A DNA stretch of 36,585 nt from a virus. The notes under the pieces were generated by a model. That model was not told where the DNA came from. It did not search any database and saw only the letters and a list, made by a program, of their open reading frames with translations. The position numbers and the translations under genes are program-made. The stretch's first letter is position 1, and each line of letters begins with the position of its first letter. This document shows positions 16,383-23,235 of this stretch, one piece after another. The stretch is taken from IMG/VR virus record IMGVR_UViG_3300044516_001528, positions 1 through 36,585 of that record; one strand, 5' to 3'.

Positions 16383-16400
16383 TAGTAAAAAATGTTTTTC

Positions 16401-16408
16401 TATATATC
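16401..16408 (-). promoter_or_regulatory. Late-type promoter element GATATATA
   Basis: The minus-strand GATATATA begins 26 bases before the ATG at 16382, in the gap after the stop of the UvsW C-terminal half. It would drive the tagged gene, the nucleotidyltransferase and the ligase fusion as one late unit. Confidence 0.5.
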
Positions 16409-16419
16409 CTTAATATAAA

Positions 16420-17358
16420 TTAAAGTTTAACGTTGTATATCTTATATTCAAAACCTTCCTTCTTATAAATCTCTATTCTTTCGATGCTATGTTTAGCAAG
16501 ATAGCTCTTATATTTTCTTGTACTAAAATCATCAACAAAATCTATGACATTAACCTTTTCCTTACCCTCCATCTTTCTCATTCCCCTACCCAAACTTTGT
16601 TTTATAAGGATTTCGCTCTTGTATGACTCGACAAGAAATATATTATGCAGATTGTTTATTGATATCCCAGTGGAGAATGTTCCGTACGTCGCAATTAGGA
16701 CCTTATTAGAGCCGATTGACATTCTTCTCTTATATTCCTCTCTCAAAGCCTCACTAGTGTCGCCATCAACATAAAACACCTCTCTATCGCCATTTAATTC
16801 TCTGAGAAGATTCCATATCTGCTTACCGTACTCCTCCTTAACAGATTGGAATAAAACCAGGGAGTTTTTAGATGTCTTATTTATGAATTCAGTAACATAA
16901 TTCAGACGTTTTCTACTTTCAATAACTAACTTTCTTTCAAGATTATAAATCTCGTTACCTTCAACGTTATTATCACTAAGTTTAAGGTCGGCTAATTTTT
17001 CTTTATAGACAGGGTCTAACCAATCCATAGTAACTACCTTTATGGAAACAGGAGTTGCATACCCATTATCAAAAAGAAAACTGGGTGGGATCTCCATCAC
17101 AAGGGGTCCAAGAAATTGTTGTATAGTCAAATAGTCAGCAGTTCCCTTTTTGGTCAGAGTTCCTGTTAATCCAAATCTCCATTTGGAATGCATACATTGG
17201 GAAACTATCTTCTTTATCGAGGTACTATTTGTATGATGACAATTACTAACAAGAATTCCATTAGCTATATAATTGTGATTTAATCCATCATCCGATAATA
17301 TCCTGAGATTGTATACATTATCCGATGTTTCTATTTTGCTAATTTTTTTTATCTTCAT
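16420..17358 (-). CDS. uvsW: Split intein C-part plus UvsW helicase C-terminal half
   Basis: 312 residues. Residues 1-39 are the C-terminal intein piece, starting MKIKKISKIE (basic, as usual) with block F HNYIANG and block G GILVSN. The extein begins at C40-HH. Helicase motifs follow: motif III LTGTL, motif IV-like SLVLFQS, motif V region ATYGTFSTGISI, and motif VI QSLGRGMRK. Joined to the other half (240 residues), the spliced protein would be 513 residues, close to T4 UvsW (503). UvsW unwinds branched DNA and R-loops during phage replication. The start ATG overlaps the endonuclease gene by 20 bases in another frame. The penultimate intein residue is Ser, not the usual His. Confidence 0.92.
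   Translation of the reverse strand: MKIKKISKIETSDNVYNLRILSDDGLNHNYIANGILVSNCHHTNSTSIKKIVSQCMHSKWRFGLTGTLTKKGTADYLTIQQFLGPLVMEIPPSFLFDNGYATPVSIKVVTMDWLDPVYKEKLADLKLSDNNVEGNEIYNLERKLVIESRKRLNYVTEFINKTSKNSLVLFQSVKEEYGKQIWNLLRELNGDREVFYVDGDTSEALREEYKRRMSIGSNKVLIATYGTFSTGISINNLHNIFLVESYKSEILIKQSLGRGMRKMEGKEKVNVIDFVDDFSTRKYKSYLAKHSIERIEIYKKEGFEYKIYNVKL
17242..17358 (-). mobile_element. Split intein, C-terminal piece (IntC, 39 residues)
   Basis: Block F (VYNLRILSDDGLNHNYIANG) and block G (ILVSN before Cys+1) are seen. The terminal Asn39 and following Cys40 are the residues needed for branch resolution and transfer. The size is like other natural split IntC pieces (35-40 residues). Confidence 0.9.
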
Positions 17359-18175
17359 AATTTTTTATTTTTATAGCTTTTTCAATTCTGTTAGCTATTT
17401 TATCAGATTCTGGTTGTCCATTCAATAAATCCCTTCTATAATTAGCGGAAATCCAATTCTCGTCTATATAGTTGAATTTATACCCGTTTATTTTACACCA
17501 TTCGTCTGCTGCATACATCTTATCTAAACAATCCTCCTTCTTATTACGTGGCTTAATCTCATATATTATTTTTTTATCCATATCACAAAAATCTACTATA
17601 TAATTGCGTAATTTATTCTTTTTTGAATCAAGGTACTCTATTCTTATGTTCTCATATAGAAAATCGGGATTTATAATATAAAATAAAGCTTCCCATGAGG
17701 ATCTAACTTTAACTATTTTATTTTTTATTAGTACTTCTATTTTTCCACCATAGAGAGAATTATTTACACCAGGCGTAAAGATCCCACATTTTATTTTCTT
17801 TCTAACAATTGAGGATAATTTAATTTTCATTGAATTTTTACTCTCATCCGTCATTCTATGCGACGTGTTATTTAATTTCTGTTTTTCAGAAAAATCCGCA
17901 TCCGCACAATTTCTGCAACAGAAATCATTAAGAATCCACTTTCTTCCTGATTTTATTTTTTTTTTATTTTTACATCCATTAAATTTGCATATACCATTAT
18001 CAGGATCACAATAGATTAATAGATCATATAATGTTTCGATGTAATAGGGAATGTCAAATAGATTTGTATTTTTGACATTAGTAACAATCCTAGTATTAAA
18101 ATCAGGGATTTCCCTAACTTTTAATATGGAGAGTCTTCTTGAATTTTCATAAAGATACAGATAAAGTGGATTCAT
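17339..18175 (-). CDS. Free-standing homing-type endonuclease (PD-(D/E)XK-like) between the split intein halves
   Basis: 278 residues. The first third has a possible zinc site: C63-x4-C68 and C86-C87-x2-C90. A basic helix-turn-helix-like stretch (RMTDESKNSMKIKLSSI, 107-123) resembles nuclease-associated DNA-binding modules. The last third has a restriction-type core: E162 in RSSWE, D195 in YIVDF, and E206-I-K208 in YEIKP, then an aromatic helix and strand (ADEWCKINGYKFNYI). This fits a PD-(D/E)XK or Vsr-like nuclease, as described for genes broken by split inteins. It probably cuts intein-less uvsW alleles to spread the insertion. It has its own GATATATA element 32 bases upstream, on the stop of the UvsW N-half. 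Target site unknown. Confidence 0.8.
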   Translation of the reverse strand: MNPLYLYLYENSRRLSILKVREIPDFNTRIVTNVKNTNLFDIPYYIETLYDLLIYCDPDNGICKFNGCKNKKKIKSGRKWILNDFCCRNCADADFSEKQKLNNTSHRMTDESKNSMKIKLSSIVRKKIKCGIFTPGVNNSLYGGKIEVLIKNKIVKVRSSWEALFYIINPDFLYENIRIEYLDSKKNKLRNYIVDFCDMDKKIIYEIKPRNKKEDCLDKMYAADEWCKINGYKFNYIDENWISANYRRDLLNGQPESDKIANRIEKAIKIKNYEDKKN

Positions 18176-18198
18176 ATGTTTGTATGATGAGGTTTGTT

Positions 18199-18489
18199 TT
18201 ATATATCAAAAAGCTCATCGTAATAATTAAGAGCATCGACTCTTTTCCATTCACCATTTTTTAATTTAACCTTATGATTTCCGGTTACCTTAAGAATCTT
18301 TCCACATTCTGTCTCTATCTTGTACATTTGTTTATCTTTATTTAGATTTTTATATACAAATTCCACGGTTCTTTTCTCCTGCCCATTAGTAATATCGTTA
18401 ATAGTTAATACGGAATCTCCAATATTAACATCAGATATTTTTTTATAACCGCCATCAGCCATACTTACCAATGAATCCGGAGATAAACA
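18199..18489 (-). mobile_element. Split intein, N-terminal piece (IntN, 96 residues)
   Basis: Block A is C1-LSPDSLV and block B is VTGNHKV, with the T-x-x-H motif. The sequence after block B (LKNGEWKRVDAL) is the usual Hint-domain strand. It stops at TAA with no endonuclease domain. IntN of about 96 residues plus the 39-residue IntC equals a typical mini-intein (about 135 residues). Confidence 0.92.
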
Positions 18490-19209
18490 CTCATCTATAA
18501 ATACGCAATCAACCTCGTCAAAAAAATCAGATTCTCTTTTAACCAGGGATTGGTATGTACCTATTATTATATCGCAGCCATCCTTGATCTTACTTCCACC
18601 ACCTATCTGCTGAATCTTCACACCGTCTAATTTATCAAGTCCATATTCCTCAAAATCATCATTACCCTGGAATACAAGATTGGAATTGGGTACGATCATA
18701 AGGATCTTTCTTACCATTCCTTTTGATTTTAGATATGCAAATATCATAAACGATATAAGTGTCTTACCTGATGAGGTTGCAACCTCAGAAACTGAATACC
18801 TATACCTCAATATCTTCCATGCGGTCTCTATTTGGTAATCTCTAGGCATCTTATCTGGATTACCACCTATACCCCCCTCGAAAAATTCATTAACCCACTG
18901 AGTAAATTCATCAAGCTTAACGTCGTCAGTTACGACGCTGTTTAATCCTTCTATTTTTATATCAATTCTGTATTTCTCGCCGATATCCAATAATTCCCTC
19001 CAGAGACCTATTGGAACTTTCCAGAATCCACCTCTCTTCTCTATGAAACATATAGATCCATCCCAAATCTTTTTCTTGACTAGAGGATGGAAAAAATGAT
19101 TATGTATTTTTTGAGTCAGCGAGATCTCGACTTGCTTTTTCTCAACCTCATCAAGTGCTTCCAAGAGAAGCATCCATTGATGATCATCAGTTACTCTAAA
19201 TTTTAACAT
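18199..19209 (-). CDS. uvsW: UvsW helicase N-terminal half plus split intein N-part
   Basis: 336 residues. Residues 1-110 are the small N-terminal DNA-binding domain seen in UvsW. Motif I (Walker A) is VATSSGKT, motif Ia IVPNSNLV, motif Ib IIGTYQSL, and motif II starts VFIDE (236-240). The extein stops there and Cys241 begins the intein, running 96 residues to a stop. Splicing to the other half regenerates DECHH, as in T4 UvsW-type motif II. Without splicing neither part has a complete ATPase site, so activity depends on it. It sits after the UvsY-like gene, a T4-like neighbourhood. The stop codon lies inside a promoter element. Confidence 0.93.
   Translation of the reverse strand: MLKFRVTDDHQWMLLLEALDEVEKKQVEISLTQKIHNHFFHPLVKKKIWDGSICFIEKRGGFWKVPIGLWRELLDIGEKYRIDIKIEGLNSVVTDDVKLDEFTQWVNEFFEGGIGGNPDKMPRDYQIETAWKILRYRYSVSEVATSSGKTLISFMIFAYLKSKGMVRKILMIVPNSNLVFQGNDDFEEYGLDKLDGVKIQQIGGGSKIKDGCDIIIGTYQSLVKRESDFFDEVDCVFIDECLSPDSLVSMADGGYKKISDVNIGDSVLTINDITNGQEKRTVEFVYKNLNKDKQMYKIETECGKILKVTGNHKVKLKNGEWKRVDALNYYDELFDI
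18200..18207 (-). promoter_or_regulatory. Late-type promoter element GATATATA overlapping the UvsW N-half stop
   Basis: The last codons GAT ATA TAA of the IntN piece form the element, 32 bases upstream of the endonuclease ATG at 18175. This would give the endonuclease its own late transcript. Confidence 0.5.
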
Positions 19210-19218
19210 TCTATAATT

Positions 19219-19662
19219 TTATTTTACCGTGGAACCTCTTAGGTAGTCCTCCAGAGCTATTCTCTGACGAACGCCATAAAGCATATGATCCACTGTTTGT
19301 ATGGTCTGGTCTATAAACTTACGATGATTCTCCACCAATTCCATTTTTTCCGATATTTCAACCAGATCACCTTCTATCAGCAACATCTTTTCAGTTGCTC
19401 CGTATCTAACATTCATTTGTTCCGAATACTCCCTCATCTTTCTTGCTTTGTCGGACTTGTATTTGGAGCTCAGCTTGGAAACTATTCCAGCTAGCTTATA
19501 GCTATACTCCAAAAGTACTTGCCTGTAGCTGAACATGTCAACTTGAGCTTTTGCTAAGGTTTTTATATCCTTCATGTTCAATGAAAGAACCTGTATTTTT
19601 TCTTTCCATTCCTCCCTTTCGGTTTCGAAAACCTTCCCGAAATCTGTTTTTTGCTCAGACAT
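19219..19662 (-). CDS. UvsY-like recombination mediator (tentative)
   Basis: 147 residues, wholly helical and charged. T4 UvsY is 137 residues of similar helical layout, and the C-terminus here (VENHRKFIDQTIQTVDHMLYGV is split as VENHRKFIDQTI and QTVDHMLYGV, then RQRIALEDYLRG) can be laid on the UvsY C-terminal pattern. The gene is directly upstream of uvsW (9-base gap) and near primase and gp32, matching a recombination cluster. UvsY loads UvsX recombinase on gp32-coated DNA. Sequence identity looks low, so this call rests on length, fold and position. Confidence 0.5.
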   Translation of the reverse strand: MSEQKTDFGKVFETEREEWKEKIQVLSLNMKDIKTLAKAQVDMFSYRQVLLEYSYKLAGIVSKLSSKYKSDKARKMREYSEQMNVRYGATEKMLLIEGDLVEISEKMELVENHRKFIDQTIQTVDHMLYGVRQRIALEDYLRGSTVK

Positions 19663-19663
19663 A

Positions 19664-19909
19664 TTAAAATAGTTTTGGTTTGTTTTTAGATCCTCTCTTT
19701 TTGGGTAGATCTAAAACTTTAATTTCATTTTTATTTTCTACGATCTTTTTTTCAACTGGTTCATTTATTTTAGGCTCCTCAAAATCTATATCAATATTCA
19801 AAGAATCGTCACCAGAAACTATTATAGGAAATTTTATCTTAGATTTCTGATTTCTAGTTATCTCATTCTCCCAATTGTCTATTAAATTTTGCTGATCAAT
19901 CTTAGTCAT
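19664..19909 (-). CDS. Small acidic/basic protein of unknown function
   Basis: The frame is open from 19978 but the likely start is the ATG at 19909, giving 81 residues that begin MTKIDQQNLIDNWENEITRN. The longer form would overlap primase by 77 bases; this start overlaps by 8. The middle is acidic and the tail basic (LPKKRGSKNKPKLF). It has no recognised domain and lies between the primase and UvsY-like genes. Confidence 0.6.
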   Translation of the reverse strand: MTKIDQQNLIDNWENEITRNQKSKIKFPIIVSGDDSLNIDIDFEEPKINEPVEKKIVENKNEIKVLDLPKKRGSKNKPKLF

Positions 19910-20966
19910 TGATAAAATATCTGAGGTCAAGTATATCATTCGTAAAATAGTTATCCATCCTTTTAACCTTTTTTCCAATTGCTCTTAAGTGTATAACAAG
20001 ATCATTAAGATCCCATTTTCTATTCTTGGTTATACCGTTCTCCTCGAGAAATTTACCCCAGTTAAAAACGGTCTCTCCCTTACTTAAAAGATCCATGCTT
20101 TTTCCTATTCCTGCTTTATCCCAGTCATAGAAGTATTTTTTGTTTTCGACATCAAAAGGAAATCTGTTCTCAAGCGAACATAAACCAACAGAATTTGGCC
20201 AAAAGAAAGAATCCATTGGTCCTTCGAAAACTGTTATTTCGTGAGAGAAGTCAAGATTACCGATACCGAAAACATTTGATATTGGATCGACATCCCTCGC
20301 TCTATCCAAAATGGATTCGTCAGTAATATTAAGTAACTTCTCGTATATTCCACTGAGCTTATAGGTTAAATATTTAGAACTTCCTTTTATGGAGTTCATA
20401 TTTCTAACCTGAAGCCCGATTATTTTCTCATCAGGAGTTAGATTGAACAGAAAGAGTCTTTCCTTTCTTGGATCCCAAGCAAATTTCATATCTGGCTTTT
20501 GGTGTCTCCTAGTAATATACCTATGTATAGAAGATCCGAAGACTTCCTGCAATCTAAGTTTTTTAATGAAATCCGCTCTAGATATTAATAGATCACTTAT
20601 ATCGTTATCAAAGAAATAAGTTATGTCTATCTTTCCTATGGCTGATCTTCTTTTTGTTTTATTTGTATCTATTATGGACCTTAATTCCTCACGCTCCTCC
20701 CCACTAAATCTTGAATAGAGGGAAAAATCCTTAAAGAACGAAATTGAATCCTTGTAAATTCCACATCCACCATTATAACATTTGTATGCCATAGTATCCA
20801 TGTAGAAATTACCTCTTTTCTTTCTAGCATCATTCGAGTCTCCACAATAAGGACACGAGAAATTCAAACGATTCCCCGCTTTATAAACTATCTGTTTATT
20901 TGGATCTCTAGAAAATTCCTTTGCTAGAACGTCCCTTACTGCTCTTTCGATTTTATCTAGTTGCAT
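19902..20966 (-). CDS. 61: DNA primase, T4 gp61 type
   Basis: 354 residues. The N-terminal zinc ribbon uses C38-x2-C41 and C63-x4-C68 (FSCPYCGDSND and YKCYNGGCG). The Toprim core is at E248-G-P-M-D252 (TVFEGPMDSFF) with D281-W-D283 (YFYDWDKAG) as the metal-binding pair. It makes RNA primers for lagging-strand synthesis with the replicative helicase. The length matches T4 gp61 (342). It is read after gp32 with a terminator between, and overlaps the next gene by 8 bases. Confidence 0.92.
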   Translation of the reverse strand: MQLDKIERAVRDVLAKEFSRDPNKQIVYKAGNRLNFSCPYCGDSNDARKKRGNFYMDTMAYKCYNGGCGIYKDSISFFKDFSLYSRFSGEEREELRSIIDTNKTKRRSAIGKIDITYFFDNDISDLLISRADFIKKLRLQEVFGSSIHRYITRRHQKPDMKFAWDPRKERLFLFNLTPDEKIIGLQVRNMNSIKGSSKYLTYKLSGIYEKLLNITDESILDRARDVDPISNVFGIGNLDFSHEITVFEGPMDSFFWPNSVGLCSLENRFPFDVENKKYFYDWDKAGIGKSMDLLSKGETVFNWGKFLEENGITKNRKWDLNDLVIHLRAIGKKVKRMDNYFTNDILDLRYFIND

Positions 20967-20978
20967 CTTTACAAAATA

Positions 20979-21012
20979 AAAAGGGACAACTCGTCTAAGG
21001 AGATGTCCCTTT
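20979..21012 (-). terminator. Intrinsic terminator after the gp32 gene
   Basis: The stem AAAGGGACA with TGTCCCTTT encloses a loop of about 15 bases (with a short inner CTC/GAG pairing). On the minus strand it is followed by TTTTTATTTT. It lies 11 bases after the gp32 stop and would isolate the abundant gp32 message from primase. Confidence 0.8.
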
Positions 21013-21023
21013 ATTTCTAATTA

Positions 21024-22004
21024 TTATAGGTCGTTATAAAGATCCTCTAATGAATTTGTTGAACTAGGAGCGCTAGTAGCTGAAGCAGCGGTATTTGCAT
21101 ACCCACTTACTTTAGTGTTACTAACTTCATCATATAGATCGTTAGCAGCATTACTTGTTTCTGGAGCGGGTTGTCTAGCAGGTGCTGATTGAGGAGCTGG
21201 TCTGGAAGGAGCTGAAGCAGCACCACCTAAGATTTCGTTAAGAACTCTTTGCTCTGGAACGCTGTTTCTGATAACCCCCATAACTTTCTCAGTAAGATCG
21301 TCATCCCAATCCTTATAATCAAAGCTTGTTAGATTCTTAGGTCCTTCGTTTAAATAAGCAAGAATAACCTCCATGTCCTTTTGGTTTTTCTCCATACCTT
21401 TACCATTAACCTTGATTGATGTTTTTTCACCAACGAAAGAGCAAAGGTCATAGTTATTCCACTCGCCAACTTTTCTTACACTTACCGAAAATTCTCTTCC
21501 TTCAAAAAGATCGAAAGGATTGCAGGGAGCACCATATTCAGGTTGCAATTGAGCCTCGATCATATCGTTAAGCTTTTTACCAAACTTGAAGATCATAATC
21601 TTCCCTTCTAATTCTGGTCTATTCTTATCTTGTACGATTTGAACTAAAGAATAGAAATCCTCCTTCCTTGCGAAGTTTTTAGATAACTCCTGATCAGCAG
21701 CAGAATGTGAATTCTTAAGTTTCCAGAATAAATCCTTTAATACCGATTTTTTACCAACAGTTGAAGGACAATCTGCAGAAAACCCGTCACCACTTACTGG
21801 ATCTTTTAAATATACATAATATTTATGGATTTTTGATTTTGCTGGATTCTCCGGATTTGGTAAGAATCTAATCAATGATTTATATACACCATCTTTACCA
21901 TCCTCTGGATATGGTTTATAAAAATCATCTTTGTCTCCTCCTGTTGTTGGAACTTTTGTTACGAATGCCTCTGCATCCAAATTGAAAATGTCTAAATTAC
22001 TCAT
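21024..22004 (-). CDS. 32: Single-stranded DNA-binding protein, T4 gp32 type
   Basis: 326 residues. The core contains YKSLIRFLPNPENP and FKFGKKLNDMIEAQ, patterns of the gp32 OB-fold core. Much of the T4 zinc-site cysteine pattern is missing: only C79 (DCPSTVGKK) remains in that region, with no C-x2-C pair, so it may not bind zinc. The tail (about 255-326) is alanine/proline/serine-rich and ends acidic (SLEDLYNDL), as in gp32, for contacts with replication partners. It coats single-stranded DNA in replication and recombination. A long A-rich leader with direct repeats precedes the start. Confidence 0.9.
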   Translation of the reverse strand: MSNLDIFNLDAEAFVTKVPTTGGDKDDFYKPYPEDGKDGVYKSLIRFLPNPENPAKSKIHKYYVYLKDPVSGDGFSADCPSTVGKKSVLKDLFWKLKNSHSAADQELSKNFARKEDFYSLVQIVQDKNRPELEGKIMIFKFGKKLNDMIEAQLQPEYGAPCNPFDLFEGREFSVSVRKVGEWNNYDLCSFVGEKTSIKVNGKGMEKNQKDMEVILAYLNEGPKNLTSFDYKDWDDDLTEKVMGVIRNSVPEQRVLNEILGGAASAPSRPAPQSAPARQPAPETSNAANDLYDEVSNTKVSGYANTAASATSAPSSTNSLEDLYNDL

Positions 22005-22080
22005 CTTTCTTAATTTTTTTAATTTGTTTTTTAATTTGTTTTTAATTCTTTAAATTTTACTTTTGTTTTTACTTTTGTTT
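22005..22080 (-). promoter_or_regulatory. A-rich repeat leader of gp32, probable translational operator
   Basis: The minus-strand leader is nearly free of C and G and has direct repeats: ACAAAAGTAAAA twice, then AACAAATTAAAA twice, ending AAATTAAG before the start. T4 gp32 represses its own messenger by binding an unstructured A/U-rich leader with similar UUAAA-type repeats. Autoregulation is inferred by analogy. Confidence 0.5.
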
Positions 22081-22133
22081 CCTCTAATCTTATAATATTA
22101 CATTTTTTTATTTTTATGGTGAATATCAAACAG

Positions 22134-22169
22134 CAAAAATACACCAGATAATTATTACCTAGTGTCAAA
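22134..22169 (-). promoter_or_regulatory. Candidate Bacteroidota-type promoter for the gp32 gene
   Basis: The minus strand reads TTTG, 24 bases, then TATTTTTG, fitting the Bacteroidota consensus TTTG ... TAnnTTTG, although the spacing is slightly long. It would give a leader of about 120 bases. The 233-base gap 22005-22237 holds no gene that I can see. Confidence 0.35.
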
Positions 22170-22237
22170 TTGTATATGATAAAATATTGATTGCGTGTTC
22201 TATGAATTGGGAAGACTCAGACAGAGCCAATAGGACA

Positions 22238-22960
22238 TTACCCCAATTTCTTTGTAGTTTTTTTACTTTTTGATTTTCCTTTAATAACCTCATTATTTCC
22301 TCTTAATTCCTCTTTTAAATACAAATTGACCCAAGTTGAATCGACAACGTCATCTATCGGCTTATTTATTGCCTTAGCTGGTGTTATCCATTCTGTTTTA
22401 TTCTCTTCTAATATCTTACAGAATACATTTAAGTTTGTTTCATCCTCTCTTAAATTATATAAGGAGTGATATAATTCATCCTTTTTTGCGTTACCCTTTA
22501 CTGCGAATTTTTTTAAAGTTGTTGGTGAAAAAACATAAAAGTTTTCACTTCCAATTCTATCCATTATTCTTTCTCTCAGTAAGGCTGTCGCCATAGATAT
22601 ATCTACAAGTGAGTTGCCATTAGACGAAAAACTTAGACCCTCCATTGCTACGTGGAATGGTTCATCGCCCATAACTTCTAATATAGAACTCCAAAGAACT
22701 TCAACAACTTCTAAGAAGTAATCCATTTTTTCTCTTTCCCTAGCAGAATATTCTGTGGTAAATTCTTGTTTTTTTAATACCTTTATAACAAAGCTATCAT
22801 CAGAATCAAGTATAAAATATGGTTTTTTCTTATTCTTTAATAAAGATTCAAACGTTCTGTCCGATCTTGAAACTGATCCCCATATATATCTATTATTCTT
22901 GAAACAGCAGAATGCGGGGGAGTTCAGAGAAAAGTCGATGCCAACGCAACGTAAATTCAT
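22238..22960 (-). CDS. RuvC-like (RNase H fold) Holliday junction resolvase
   Basis: 240 residues. The first strand VGIDFSLNSPAF supplies D9, AMEGLSFSS supplies E107, and the last helix DDVVDSTWVN supplies D203/D204/D207. The segment FSPTTLKKFAVKGNAKKDEL (144-163) matches the RuvC pattern of P-x-x-[VL]-K-x2-[VL]-x-G-x-G/N-x-A-K-K. It should cut branched DNA before packaging, the role T4 gives to the unrelated gp49 (endonuclease VII). It lies upstream of gp32. The basic tail (KGKSKSKKTTKK) may add DNA contacts. Confidence 0.82.
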   Translation of the reverse strand: MNLRCVGIDFSLNSPAFCCFKNNRYIWGSVSRSDRTFESLLKNKKKPYFILDSDDSFVIKVLKKQEFTTEYSAREREKMDYFLEVVEVLWSSILEVMGDEPFHVAMEGLSFSSNGNSLVDISMATALLRERIMDRIGSENFYVFSPTTLKKFAVKGNAKKDELYHSLYNLREDETNLNVFCKILEENKTEWITPAKAINKPIDDVVDSTWVNLYLKEELRGNNEVIKGKSKSKKTTKKLG

Positions 22961-22971
22961 ATAATTATTTG

Positions 22972-23208
22972 TTACTGGTTAATATCCTGTTTTTGTCCAA
23001 CCGAATTTGTTGTTCCATAAACTTTAGATAATTTACCGAAACAGGTCTTAACTTGCTCCTCAGTAAGACAATCTATAATATCGTCAAGGACTCTTCTATC
23101 GTTACCACAAGCTGCGATAAGTAGATTTTTCATATGATCTTTCTCACCATATAGCGGTTGACCATATTTTGCTTCATTTAATTCTTTTAAATCGGAGAAT
23201 GTTTTCAT
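22972..23208 (-). CDS. Small protein with capsid-targeting-like N-terminus
   Basis: 78 residues. It begins MKTFSDLKELNE followed by AKYG, the tag with L-N-E in its shortest form. A helical core (LLIAACGNDRRVLDDIIDCL) and a polar tail follow. A GATATATA element lies 27 bases upstream, touching the stop of the previous gene. It is not recognised. An internal ATG at residue 26 is possible, but the tag favours the first. Confidence 0.65.
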   Translation of the reverse strand: MKTFSDLKELNEAKYGQPLYGEKDHMKNLLIAACGNDRRVLDDIIDCLTEEQVKTCFGKLSKVYGTTNSVGQKQDINQ

Positions 23209-23227
23209 TTTAATTTGTTTGTTTAAG

Positions 23228-23235
23228 TATATATC
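23228..23235 (-). promoter_or_regulatory. Late-type promoter element GATATATA
   Basis: It begins 27 bases upstream of the ATG at 23208 and shares a base with the TAG stop of the gene ending at 23235. Confidence 0.5.

Noticed and set aside
19664-19978. 104-residue version of the small gene upstream of the UvsY-like gene
   Set aside because: It would overlap primase by 77 bases. The ATG at 19909 gives an ordinary short overlap and a more natural N-terminus.
22005-22237. Possible tRNA or small RNA gene in the gp32 upstream gap
   Set aside because: No cloverleaf or strong hairpin is seen. The half nearest gp32 is A-rich leader and the rest looks like a promoter region.
22882-22890. Another GATATATA copy on the minus strand
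   Set aside because: It lies inside the RuvC-like coding sequence, far from any start, so it was not counted as a promoter.
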